Positions 1-10,166 of a stretch of 21,280 nt of DNA are shown one piece after another. Source of the DNA: Byssochlamys sp. IMV 00236 (Eukaryota > Ascomycota > Eurotiomycetes > Eurotiales > Thermoascaceae). The DNA is taken from assembly GCA_001931875.2 (NCBI GenBank), contig MSJH02000300.1:1-21280 (forward strand), read 5' to 3'. Position 1 is the stretch's first letter; each line of letters opens with the position of its first letter. The notes beneath the pieces are model-generated. The model did no database searches. It saw only the letters and a program-made list of their open reading frames with translations, and was not told where the DNA came from. A program made the translations under genes and the position numbers.

Positions 1-122
1 GAAGGACGAAAAAAAAAAAAAAAAAAAGGGCGCAATTTAATTTCCGAACGACAGTTTGGTTAAATGGTTTAAATTTTATAAAATTTTTCTTTTGATTTCT
101 TTTCGAAACCAATCATTTGAGG
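1..122. other. Leader upstream of the arrestin gene, with A19 tract
   Basis: This edge segment opens with a run of 19 A (9-27) followed by AT-rich sequence and T-rich stretches up to the arrestin ATG. The bases just before the ATG (TTTGAG|G) could also be a splice acceptor, so an upstream exon outside the window cannot be excluded. Confidence 0.4.
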
Positions 123-1919
123 ATGCACTTAGGCCTACTGTCGCAAGAAAAGATATCCTTTGATCCAATTAAACCTTTAATCCTCAGAGGACCGCCCTCA
201 GAGAACGCATCATCAGTATTTACAGGCACTGTTGTCTTGACATTATCCAAGGCAACCAAAATCACTGGGATGACAGTTACTTTTAAATCAGTCGCAACCA
301 CTTATTGGCCAGAAGGTAAATGAATAGATATGTGATATACATGACATAGGCTGACCATACAATGTGTGATCTTAGGTATTGGCAATCGAGGAACACGACT
401 GACCCATGAAAAGATCCTAAGTGAAGAAAGTGTTCAGGTTTTGGAAGCCAGAAAGAATGAGTTTATTAAACTGCCAGCCGGAACGCACCGATTTCCATTT
501 GCGTTCATTGTTCCCAATGTAAGTGATCGAACAAAAAGGACAAGTAAACAAACATGGCGTATTAATTACCTTTTTTAGTCAATTGTGGAAACTATTGAGG
601 ACGTCTATGGACGAGTAAGACATACAGTTGATGCCAAGGTGGCATTGTATGCTAGCGGACTGCAGCAAATTCTGAATAGTTGGCATGTAAGCAAGCCTGT
701 TCTTGTACTTCGCGCGTACATGTCAGATTCTCTACTGACCAATAACTCCCTGCAAGATCTCTCTCGCACATATGAAAAATGTTTACCCGCCGCTGACATA
801 CAATTAGTAGTGGAACGTGCCGCCTTTTCCTCTGGTGACCTATTCTTTTTAAGGCTAATTTTAGAGCCACACCGTAAGAAAGTGCGCCTGGAACACATGG
901 AACTCTCTGTTACTGAAAGTCGCCGTTATAATGTTGCTGAAGCGAGAGCGAATCGAACAGATACAGAAGTGTTCACTTTACCCTTTTTAAAATCTGTCAA
1001 ACTAGTTGAGGGCGGAGAAGATGTGACTGATGGAGAAGGCGATTTACGATCTGTGTTTACTAAGAATGGAAATGCAGTCGAACTGACCAACACAATTGCC
1101 TACAGAATCACATTTGCTACCCCTACTTGCATGCGAAACATACATCATACAACATACTATAAAGACATTCTATTCAGACATCATCTCAACATTACCATGA
1201 CGATTTCATTTGTAGATAACGATACCAATATTTCCCGGCCAATGTTAAGCACCAATAGCAGCACAAGCAGTTTTGGAGAAGAAACATCTGGATCGACGAT
1301 TCAACAAAGTTCCGCCATACCCAACACTAACCATATTAGTATGGATCACAGCATTGAACAACAGGCAGCACAAGTGGCTAATACGCTTGTAACGCCACCA
1401 CCAGCAGCATTTTCACCAAACACACATCCTCGAGAACCAATCCTAACGAATACGACGGTGATTCACCATATGAATAATATTAATACCAATCCTTCCCAAC
1501 AGTCGATGTGGTTATCCAAATTACGTAAGCCTACTAACCAAAAAGAAAATGGTACACAAGTTATAAGAAAGCGAGAAACGATTCGATTGGAGACTCCTAT
1601 TACCGTCTTTGATTGCCGACTGAAAGAGGATTATGGAAGATTACCATCCTATTCAGAATTGAATGTTACATCTGACCTTAGTCACGGCGATGATAAAAAT
1701 AAAATGCTGCAGGAAATAATGGAACAAGATTTAATGTTACAGTGCAAACCAGACTCCGATGAACAAATACCTTCTTCGGAACCGCAGCCACAGCTATGTC
1801 CATGCTACTTCAAATTTCGTAGGCAAATGGAGATGGCATCTCAATTTCAGTTGTTTTCAACACATAACAAGCTTGAAAAGATACCTTCGATCCCACCTCC
1901 AGATTATGTAGAACAATAA
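123..1919 (+). CDS. Alpha-arrestin (ART-like Rsp5/Nedd4 ubiquitin-ligase adaptor)
   Basis: Three exons: 123-315, 376-518, 579-1919. The two 60-nt GT-AG introns (phase 1, then phase 0) join into one frame of 558 residues. The N-terminal part reads as an arrestin-N fold: a first strand near residue 10, then ILRGPPSENASSVFTG and VVLTLSKATKITGMTVTF, the usual spacing for this family. An arrestin-C region follows to about residue 360, then a low-complexity Ser/Thr/Asn linker. The tail holds two PY-type motifs, LPSY (467-470) and PPDY (552-555), the second three residues from the end. In the known family such motifs recruit WW domains of Rsp5/Nedd4 ligases, so that membrane transporters are ubiquitinated and endocytosed; the target transporter here cannot be read. 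ATG 123 is chosen because the arrestin domain starts almost at once; a further 5' exon is possible. Confidence 0.85.
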
Positions 1920-2417
1920 TACCCCCCTGTTTCCATAGAGATTAATTATAGAAATCATTGTTACATTTTAAATATAAATAAAACCTTTGTTCTCATGCGA
2001 AATTCCCAGTGAAAGCAATTGAAAATATCAACCAGCATTTTTTTATCTTGTCATTCAGCTTGTTACACAAATCAAATACTTCAACACGTGTGGCAAGCGA
2101 AAATAAGGTACATCAGTTTCATTGCCCGATTACCATTCAACTTTTATCGATCACGAACGACAACGATGAATGCACGCGTACCCATAGTGATAATCATTTG
2201 TTTCATCTAATCCTTATATGGTATGGCAGTAGCCATTTCAGTAGCTTCATTTGTTCATGTAGCAAAGGATGATCCGATAGCAGTAAGAGATTACAGGCTG
2301 AATGGATAAATCACTGTACAACCCTGTGTTATTTATAATTATAAAACTAAATTTTTATAGTTTTTTTCTTTCCTTGGTTTACATTTCTTTTTTATTTTCT
2401 TTATTTATACTTTAAGC
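1920..2417. other. Intergenic: arrestin 3' end and homeobox promoter
   Basis: The first part holds the arrestin 3' UTR, with a poly(A) signal AATAAA at 1977-1982. The last 60 bases before the homeobox ATG are strongly pyrimidine-rich, a common leader style in this window. Short open frames at 2009-2272 have no splice support or protein-like composition. I see no RNA gene. Confidence 0.5.
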
Positions 2418-3933
2418 ATGATGCCACCCATATCTGGCTCATATATTAGCAGCACGTCTAGTAGCAATAATAATAGTAATGATAGCAATGTAGATTATCT
2501 AAACGATCTCTCTCAACAATTTCAATACGATATGGATACCAAAAGACCTTCAATGATCAATACAATGATGCCTCCTCCGCCTCCTTTCGTTATCCCTCCT
2601 TTGCCGTTCGATGGCAACATAGCCCGTCCACGTAAACGAACGAGAACGACTCCAGAGCAACTCGCCGTCTTGGAGAAGTCATTCAGCATGAACCCATCAC
2701 CCAACAGTCGAGTGCGAGAGCAGCTGTCTCACCAATTGGGTATGCCTGAACGTTCAATTCAGATTTGGTTTCAGAATCGCCGTGCCAAAATGAAAAGTCA
2801 GGCTAAGCGATCGATGCAGATGCAAGACAGGACGTTGTATATGCAACAGCAATATGCAGCCAGTGCGGCAGCAGCCGCTTGTCAATCTGCTGCAGTGCAG
2901 CAGCAATCAGGCACGATAGACCCTAACTTGTATAACTATTACTACTACTATTATTTTCAACAAATACAACAACAGTATCAGCTAACTAAATTATCAGATT
3001 CGAATAATATTATGACTGCAGGTATCAGTACGAATCATTCGACGACACTCCAAAGCACCCACTCAAGTGCCATGCCTCCCTATAACATGTGGGTTTCAAA
3101 TACCCCGATGCCCGACCTCACGTTGTCTGCCTCAACTTCAAGTTCATCTACTGCCTCGGATAATCATCCCGGCTATAAGAAGTCTTCTATATCATCAACG
3201 TCCGAGCGAGCCAGAGCTCATTCGGTTGGTCCTTACCCATATTATCACCGTAGTAAGTCTGTGCAGCATGAAAGACATGCATCGCTTGGACCTCCCACTT
3301 CTCATCAGTCGTCTTCGTTCTACGAGCAATCTAGTTTTGTCCCACAAGGACAATTCTATAGCTCAATCATTATGGAAGAACCAACGGCTACGAGTTTAAC
3401 AGCTGGTAAATGTACACATGTATGACAATAACATGTATTCTAATGTTTTTTTTTTTCTTTTTTCTATAGGTCCTGTTAAACAACGATTTGGTTTGGCAGC
3501 AGAGACACTTCAAATTGGTACATGGAAACGAGTCTGTAGCTTAAGCTGTCAAGTCGATTTATCCACACGTACACTTGTGTGGTGTATTGGTGATGAACAG
3601 CAACAGCAAAGCTTCCGTATAGACATCAGTTTCAACATCGTGCAATACATCCGCATGAAAGAGAATAGACTAGAATTCTTTGTTAGCTCACCTGCACAAG
3701 TTCAGTTTTATATGACAACTGAAGTAGGCAAATGGATTCAATGTCATGACTTTACTGAAGACAAGCAAGCATCCTTGGAAAACCTTCATATTCTTGAAGG
3801 ATTGAACCTGAGAACAGAGTTTATGGAAGTTTTGATGCAGGCACCAGAACTTCAGTCTTTACTTATCCAAGACAATGACGATGGTATGACAAGCAATTTA
3901 TTACTTCTCCAGAGCTTACATTTACCGTCTTAA
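2418..3933 (+). CDS. Homeodomain transcription factor with conserved-looking C-terminal domain
   Basis: Two exons, 2418-3405 and 3470-3933, joined by a 64-nt phase-1 intron with a long T tract before its AG; 483 residues. The N-terminus is Ser/Asn-rich, then a proline run. The homeodomain spans about residues 72-131, with a basic arm (RPRKRTRTT) and a recognition helix IQIWFQNRRAK carrying Gln50 and Asn51, so sequence-specific DNA binding is expected. Next come Gln/Ala-rich and Tyr-rich stretches, encoded partly by short triplet repeats. After the intron, residues about 330-465 look like a folded domain (QIGTWKRVCSL, LVWCIGDE, ISFNIVQYIRM). I believe a similar block follows the homeodomain in Phx1-type fungal homeobox proteins, but this is from memory and unchecked. 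A nuclear regulator is inferred; its targets are unknown. ATG 2418 follows a pyrimidine-rich leader. Confidence 0.88.
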
Positions 3934-4844
3934 TCATGCTATTCTTCACACTCCTTCAATTGTGATACATTAATAAAAAAAATATAAAGTGTTTTTTTGT
4001 AAAGAGCTAAAATTAGCCTGCTTTGTGTCTACCTCTCTCCTTTTTCTGCAACATAGATGGTATAGAATATAGGAAATGAGCAGGGGGGAAAGGAGGTCAT
4101 TGTTTGCGTTTCCTTTTGAGGCTAGTTTGTCAACTATCAAATTGCTAAAACCTTTAATATGAGTACAACTGTCTCACATGTTTAGATGAAACCAGGTAAC
4201 GGCGCCTACTCTCCTTTAAAATGCATAATTCCCCTGAATGGATGTCTCACGATTAACTTGATTTTTATTTCATTCAACGTGTGACATATTTTCTTGGCTA
4301 CTCGATTTTTAATAAAATATTTTCAGTGGTGATATTGCCAATGATATTAAACATAATACCCTCAAGGCTAACTATATATTGAAAGTATACGGTATCCATA
4401 GCAATAAAAGGGAGAGAAAAAAAGAAATATAAACCAAAAGTTCACAGGGTAACCTTTTCAATATAGAAATACCTCCCTATGACCCCCCTTCCTTCTCGAA
4501 GTGTACATCATTCTATGAAAGCGCCACTTTTGCTGCTCTTCTGTCACTTTTCTACTTGTCTTTTGAAATTCAACAGCGTACAAGTAAATTGCTTACCTAA
4601 GCTATTTTGTCTAGACTCTGTGTAACGTTCATTTTGTTTGTTGAATACTTTCAATCAACTTCAATATTGCTCTTTAAGGTCTTGTGATTTTTATTAAATA
4701 TAGAAAAAATAGCAATATCATGTCAATAAAAGTGGGTGAGTAGTGATTTATACGAAAAAAAAAACTGAGCGCGTCTTTGGATTGTTTCTGCACATGACGT
4801 AATTGATTTCTTTCTCTTTTTTTTTTTTTTTTTTAAAAAAAAAA
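3934..4844. other. Intergenic, about 0.9 kb, no gene seen
   Basis: AT-rich DNA with the homeobox 3' UTR (AATAAA-like signals near 3971) and the promoter of the small membrane-protein gene. The right edge is a T18 run (4817-4834) followed at once by an A run (4835-4845) that includes the A of the next ATG. No open frame with convincing composition or splicing, and no tRNA-like cloverleaf, was seen. Confidence 0.5.
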
Positions 4845-5178
4845 ATGATACCAGAAGAAGAATATGGTCAGCTAACCTCTCAACTATCGGATAATGAGCA
4901 AGAAGAAGCAATAGAATTTATTTCTTATGCAGAAAGTGATGACGATGACGAAGATCCTTATTTTATGCCAGAGCATAATAAGCGAACCAGTACTTGGACA
5001 TTTCAAAAGTACGCTTCATCATTTTGGTTTAATTGATCAAATTAACATGTTTGTTTATAGATTAACTTGTGCTCCTATTCAAGTCGTTCGCTTTACGATA
5101 CCCGCAGTTTGCATACTTACAATATTCATATATACTATTGTGATTGCTGTATTGACAGAGAAAAAGAAGAATAGTTGA
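4845..5178 (+). CDS. Small single-pass membrane protein with C-terminal KKXX motif
   Basis: Two exons, 4845-5008 and 5061-5178, with a 52-nt phase-2 intron, give 93 residues. I do not recognise the family. The first 55 residues are acidic and hydrophilic, with a run of Glu/Asp including DDDDED. Residues about 66-87 form one strongly hydrophobic helix (FTIPAVCILTIFIYTIVIAV). The last residues are TEKKKNS, so Lys at -3 and -4 make a canonical dilysine KKXX signal. In known proteins that signal is read by COPI when the tail is cytosolic and returns type I or tail-facing proteins to the ER. ER/early-Golgi residence is therefore inferred. A poly(A) signal follows near 5223. The splice model is supported by the hydrophobic helix lying entirely in exon 2, in frame. 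Confidence 0.68.
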
Positions 5179-5719
5179 CACACGAGCACAGTGACCAAGT
5201 TACTCTTTTAATGATATAATGTAAATAAAAGATCTTGTAAATACAGTATCATTTCTTTTCTGATATAATAATAAGCTACAGCTTGCCATTTTCAAATACT
5301 TTTGAGAATGCCTAGTTGGCTAAGTAAAGCATTATTGAATAGTAAAGAGTGAACTCTGCTGGATATGTTTAGAAATATGACTAGTAGACGTATAATCAAT
5401 CAGTCATAATACTAAAGAACGCCCTTAACACAAGAGTGTGTGTCTTGTAAATTCATCAAACAAATCATTTCGTGACAGTTCCTATCAGCAATGATCTTTA
5501 TTACCTGACTTTTGCGATCTTATCAAATCTTAAGAAATACACCTCTTTTTTTCGTGTACTTGTCACAATTACGCGTATACTTTTAACAGCACATGACCTT
5601 GTTTAACAAACAAACAATAGAAAAAAAGAACGTCTATGACAGATACGAAACCCATTGTGCATTTATGACAAAACAGAGTTTATTTCTAAGTCGTTATTTT
5701 AAAACCAGCTAAAAAAAAT
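5179..5719. other. Intergenic between convergent genes, no gene seen
   Basis: This stretch holds the 3' ends of the small membrane-protein gene (AATAAA near 5223-5230) and of cyclophilin. Otherwise it is AT-rich with no supported frame or structured RNA. Confidence 0.5.
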
Positions 5720-6320
5720 TTACAACTGACCACAGTCATCAATGACAATCTTAGCCTTGGTAGCACCGCTGCCAGAACCAAGAGCTTCAATCTTCTTGAC
5801 AACGTCCATGCTATAGACAAGTTAATAATCGTGTTTCTATAATCACTATCGCGACTTACCCTTCAATAACTTCACCAAAGACGACGTGCTTACCGTCCAA
5901 CCAAGGGCAGGGGACAGTGGTGATGAAGAATTGAGAACCGTTGGTGTTGGGACCAGCGTTGGCCATGGACAAGAGACCGGGGCGGGTGTGCTTGAGCTGG
6001 AAGCTTTCATCAGCGAACTTGGCACCATAGATAGACTTGCCACCAGTACCGTTGTGGTTGGTGAAGTCACCACCTTGAAGCATGAATTGGGGAATGACAC
6101 GGTGGAAGATGGATCCCTTGTAACCGTAACCCTTTTCACCAGTACACAAAGCACGGAAGTTTTCAGCAGTCTTGGGAACGATATCAGCGTTCAATTGCAT
6201 AACAATACGCTAGACAAAACCATGAAATGAATATATAGCCCTTGTTTATTTTCTATTCATACTTACGCCGAGAGAAGTGCCGTTGGCAGACACGTCAAAG
6301 AAAACTCTGGGGTTAGACAT
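5720..6320 (-). CDS. cypA: Cyclophilin A (peptidyl-prolyl cis-trans isomerase)
   Basis: Three exons on the minus strand, 6320-6267, 6209-5860 and 5810-5720, with introns of 57 and 49 nt, give 164 residues, the normal length of cytosolic cyclophilin A. Residue numbering matches the human enzyme across the active site: Arg55, Phe60, Met61 and Gln63 ([16 protein letters not shown]), Phe113 (GSQFFITT), Trp121 and His126 ([13 protein letters not shown]). All catalytic residues and the cyclosporin-contact Trp121 are present, so an active, cyclosporin-sensitive prolyl isomerase is expected. There is no signal peptide or targeting extension, so it should be cytosolic and nuclear. The coding exons are noticeably more GC-rich than the surroundings, as expected for a highly expressed gene. 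A TATA box lies about 50 bp upstream. Confidence 0.96.
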
Positions 6321-6365
6321 GGTAGTTTGAATAAAGTTACAGTAAGAAAGACAGTAATTGATGAT

Positions 6366-6373
6366 CTTTTATA
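6366..6373 (-). promoter_or_regulatory. TATA box of the cyclophilin gene
   Basis: On the minus strand TATAAAAG lies about 46-53 bp upstream of the cyclophilin ATG, which suits a short leader. This is the clearest core-promoter element for that gene. Confidence 0.6.
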
Positions 6374-6559
6374 CTTGCAAAATTTTCAGTCGCAGTTTAG
6401 TAAGCTGAAGTTTAATTGTCTGCCATCTAAAAATGTGTTGGTTACGAATAATTTTTTATTTGATAATAATTTTAATGACCGATGAGCACATTGCATCTTC
6501 ATACTGTATTGCCCGGGTCAGATCGCAGTGTTAAAAGGGAATGACGGAAGTTACAGCAT

Positions 6560-6604
<45 letters not shown>

Positions 6605-6927
6605 CGGGTTTATTTTAACTTAGGACAAAGCGACCTTATGAGTTAGACAAACTTGGTTTTTTTTCTAGACTTTTGAGCTGTTTTTTTAGACCTTTTTCGT
6701 CCATGTAAATTCAAAAATTTATAATAGACTTCGTTCCTTATAACTCTGCTAACGGACCTCTTTTGTTCTACGACGAGAGCTCAGATGCGCGATAGACTTT
6801 AATGATATATCCGTCCAGTATGGCGACGCTCAATGCTTATCGATCTGGACACTCTTTCTGAACCACAATCTGATGCGATGGGAGTAGTAGAAAGTCTTGT
6901 TTAATAAATTAATGCATGAAGATTTGT
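6374..6927. other. Intergenic with T37 homopolymer
   Basis: This segment contains the distal cyclophilin promoter, a 37-base T run (6565-6601) and the apparent 3' flank of the unknown minus-strand gene. The sequence 6602-6710 repeats the motif TAGAC several times at irregular spacing. No separate gene is supported. Confidence 0.45.
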
Positions 6928-7467
6928 TCAACTTTTCCAGTTCATCATGCTCCGCTTTATTGAGCGCTTCTTGCTGTACTTCGTTTTCTTTCTGACCTTC
7001 CTCTTTATCTTCGTCTTGTTGAACTTCATTTTCTCCATGCTGCACTTTATTTCTTCTTGACGCTCTTTTTCGTGTTCTTCTGTGTTAACACCGTGAGTTA
7101 AACTATCCAAGAAATCAGTTCGAAAGGCAGAGTACACAGTGCTTGATATCTGTAGACTGAACACTTTGAATTCATGAATTGAATCTCTCTATGATATTTT
7201 TTTTAAAGAAAAGCATTATAGATGTCAGCAGAAAGAAAGAAATTGTTTTAGTCATACTTACAGTTGTTTTGGCGACTTCAAAGATTCGTTTAAATGAGAT
7301 GCTCACAGTTGAAGGTCTACATGACAATAAGTAAAAACTACGAAACAAAAAGAAACAAGCTTACCTGCCCTGTTGCTTTTGTTCTGGCCATTTGGCCTGA
7401 ACACATTCGTTGGACGCTGTAACCCAAACTCTTTGTAAAGATAAAGGGGTTTTGGTTTCAGGAAACA
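6928..7467 (-). pseudogene. Unrecognised minus-strand gene, 3' exons, probable frameshift
   Basis: Three minus-strand exons can be followed: about 7467-7365, 7316-7262 and 7188-6928. The introns of 48 nt (GTAAGC) and 73 nt (GTAAGT) keep one frame across all three, which supports a real transcript. The readable protein runs from FPETKTPLSLQRVWVTASNE through PSTVSISFKRIFEV to TDFLDSLTHGVNTEEHEKER; I do not recognise it. Exon 1 has no in-frame ATG, so 5' exons are missing or undetected; an acceptor (branch CTAAT, TGTAG) lies just before 7467. Near 7047 the frame turns into a Lys/Arg-rich stretch ending at 6928. Shifting by one base there instead gives an acidic Glu/Gln-rich tail that stays open to about 6830. 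That shift fits one lost A in an A run. It could be a decayed gene, a sequencing error, or a real basic tail. Confidence 0.42.
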
Positions 7468-7812
7468 CTACATGCACCAGAAATTAGACCAATACTACGG
7501 ACGCACCTCTATCTATTTCCTATGGTGTCGTCCAACAAAGCTTTTCACCATTTTGTTTCGTTTCTTTTCAAGAAAGAAAGAGATAAAAAAGAAATGTTGT
7601 TATTTATTCTAGTTTTATGTTGTCAGTTGATCAACAAAGATGCAAGAACACGTATAATTAAGATGACATCGTATTTTATATCAGAGAGAGTAAGCCGGAC
7701 AGCCTTAGGCTAGGCAGAGGTTTTGGTAGTGTGAAGTTGTATAGTAACAACATAGATAGCGTCTTAAGGAAGCGACCGTAGTGTTAGCCTATTTTCTGGT
7801 GCATGTAGTGTT
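7464..7812. repeat. Imperfect inverted repeat, 41-bp arms
   Basis: The minus strand of 7504-7464 and the plus strand of 7772-7812 agree at 36 of 41 positions, and the last 20 bases (ending TGCATGTAGTGTT) are identical. The arms are separated by 267 bp. Each arm holds a CTAAT/CTATT...GTAG stretch that could serve as a 3' splice site. The left arm abuts the first detected exon of the unknown minus-strand gene. Confidence 0.7.
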
Positions 7813-8937
7813 GGCCTTTGGTTTCGATTGGAATGGAGATTTTTTCAATCGATTTTTGCTCCTTTCGAACAAGATGATTAAAAGAAGGTCTTAGTGTGTT
7901 AGAAATATATCATTTTATAAGCTCTTTTTGTTTATCCATTTTAGTAATATCTAACAGTGGTATAAAACAAATCTGCTATTCTCCCCCTCCTCAATTAAAA
8001 ATTTATTTACAATTTCTCTTTTCTCTGTACTTAGTGGAAGATGAGGTAGCTTGTAATAATGTGGGAATCCAGCATCTAACCTTAGTTTGTTGCTGGTAAT
8101 AGACCTTATGACTGTGATCCTAGTGAAATTGTGGTTAGCGATCTGATGAATACATGTTTGACACTATAAGAGTAGCGCAATTACTGCAAGACACTTCTTT
8201 AAATATTATCATATTAATACAAAGATAAACAATTAACTATATAAGTATTTCTAGACAGCTTAAACATCTAGATATTAATATTCTTTTTTGAGGACGAGGT
8301 TATCTAGTTTCATTGACTAATACCAATCAACTAAAATACTATCTTTGTGATACTGATTTTGTAGAGGTGCTTGATATTAAAACAAAATGCTGTTATATGT
8401 ACTAAGCAGAGCTACGAGGTATACCATGCTGTTCTGCTACTTTTAGCAACTGTTAGCCCATCTTCTTAAATTACTCGATTAAATTGCTCGTTCTGCCCGT
8501 ACTTATTATATTTTTTGTTAGGCTTAAATTTAAAAAGATCTCACCGTCGTATGCCTTTTGCCTTTCTTGGTTTTGTTTCAAACAAGTTTTCTTATGAGTG
8601 CATAAAATAAAGAAATGGGAGAGTTGATATGAACAAGAATGAATACATTTCAAGTAAGCACCATTCTCTATTACTGGTCCTGCGGTCATTTTTCGATTAC
8701 AAATTGATTACAGGACACGTTTAGTCAAAATATATATATGTAAAAATTGATTAGATGTGTTATCTTGCTTCATCTTTTAAAAAGTGAGAAGGGATCATGA
8801 ACATCTTTTATCTACAGTTCACTTTCCCCACCTCTTTTTCGATAAGAGTACATCAAATTGTTATGACGAAACTATAAAGAAACCTGTCTGGGTGATAAAT
8901 TTATTTCTCTCTTTTTTTTTTTGTTGTTGTTGTACAC
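7813..8937. other. Intergenic, about 1.1 kb, no supported gene
   Basis: AT-rich DNA between the inverted repeat and the HAD phosphatase gene. A short plus-strand frame follows the right repeat arm (to about 7890), and a 72-codon minus-strand frame lies at 8689-8471. Neither has recognisable protein or a complete gene model. The final bases before 8938 are a T run followed by TTG repeats, forming the phosphatase leader. Confidence 0.45.
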
Positions 8938-10086
8938 ATGCCTGCTGTCAAAGGCTTACTTATCGACCTTAGTGGAACTATTCATATTGACTCCAAAGTC
9001 ATTCCAGGTGCCATTCAAGCAATTGAGCGCTTAAAGGCAAACAATATTCCTTTTAGGTTTGACAGAATATAAAACGAGATTCCTTCAAGACTTACTTTAG
9101 ACATTAGGTTTGCTACTAATACAACAAAAGTGTCTTCGCGTCAGTTGGTAAAGAAGTTGACAAATCTCGGATTTCAAGTGACAGAAAAAGACGTAAACAA
9201 TATGTTTGATGGTTAAATAGTGAGAAAAAAAAAAACTCATGTCTTGATAAGGTCTTTACTTCCTTATCTGCCTGTCGCGATATGATTCAAACCAAGCAGT
9301 TGAGGTAAAGAGTGACTTGTATGGGAATCAAACAAAATTAACCAGAATTAAGGCCTCTGTTACTTATGGAGGATGAAGCCATGGATGAATTTGAAGGGAT
9401 CAACGTTGATCAACCAAATGCAGTTGTTATCGGATTAGCCCCTTCCAAATTTAATTATGAAAAAGTAAGCAAATGATTCGCTTTTAATATGTTTTTTGTG
9501 AGGCTAAGTTAAACAAGTTGAATGAAGCCTTTCGATTGCTGACGAATGAACCCAATGTACCTTTAATTGCTGTTCATAAAGCAAAATACTTTGCTGATAA
9601 AGATGAACAACTGTCGATGGGACCAGGTGGTTTTGTAAAAGGTATTATTATAATAATGTGCATTCATAAGCTTCTATCTAATATGCAAAAAGCTCTCGAA
9701 TTTGCAACTGGAAAAGAAGCCATCATTGCTGGTAAACCGACCAAAAAGTTCTTTGAATTGGCACTTGAACAAATGTATGTTTATATTGTTTGTGTTTATT
9801 TATATTAATCAAACTCAATATCAAGCAACATGCTTGATACTCCTGAAAATGTAGCCATTATAGGTGATGACGTCCATAACGATTTAGGAGGAGGAGCCAA
9901 GGAGTTAGGCTTACATCGTTATTTAGGTATATCCCCTTTATCTGCTATTAATTCATATTAACACACACTTTTCTAGTTCAAACAGGCAAGTACCGACAAC
10001 AAGATGAAGATAAGGATGAAGGCTTGAAGGTATTCAAGTCTGTGGTAGAAGCAATTGATCATGTCATTGAACAAAACAGAGTATAA
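8938..10086 (+). CDS. HAD-superfamily phosphatase, HDHD2-like
   Basis: Eight exons: 8938-9056, 9108-9192, 9252-9304, 9353-9464, 9509-9641, 9693-9774, 9826-9926, 9977-10086. The seven introns are only 44-59 nt. The product is 264 residues, close to the 259 of animal HDHD2. Motif I is LLIDLSGTIHID with nucleophile Asp10; the usual second Asp is Ser12, as in HDHD2 itself. PFRFATNTTK carries motif II. Lys182 in AGKPTKKFF is the motif III lysine, and IIGDDVHNDLGGG (about 207-219) is motif IV binding magnesium. The blocks RPLLLMEDEAM, NAVVIGLAPSKFNYEK and ALEFATGKEA also follow HDHD2 order. A magnesium-dependent phosphohydrolase is expected; HDHD2's natural substrate is unsettled, and LHPP is the nearest alternative. 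No targeting signal is visible, so it is probably cytosolic. AATAAA lies just after the stop (10089-10094). Confidence 0.93.
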
Positions 10087-10166
10087 GTCAATAAAATCCT
10101 TGTGTTACTCTTAAAATATTTTTCTCTTTCTCTCTTTTATTTTTTAACTGTTTATGCTTTACTTGC
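10087..10166 (+). promoter_or_regulatory. 80-bp compact terminator/promoter between phosphatase and dynactin
   Basis: These 80 bases separate two genes on the same strand. They begin with a poly(A) signal AATAAA (10089-10094) and continue as a CT-rich tract up to the dynactin ATG. No TATA box is seen. The core promoter of dynactin must lie here or inside the phosphatase gene. Confidence 0.5.

Noticed and set aside
5886..6230. Long plus-strand frame opposite cyclophilin
   Set aside because: It is antisense to the well-supported cyclophilin exon and has no recognisable protein or splice context.
6565..7188. Retroposed gene copy with T37 as its poly(A) tail on the minus strand
   Set aside because: The minus-strand gene upstream keeps two spliceosomal introns, and the tract is more than 200 bp past its stop, so it is not a processed copy.
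8471..8689. Minus-strand frame of 72 codons, with an intron-like segment (GTGAGA...CTAAC...TAATAAG)
   Set aside because: The intron-like stretch is attractive, but no combination of exons gave a coherent protein with start and stop; only about 27 residues could be joined.
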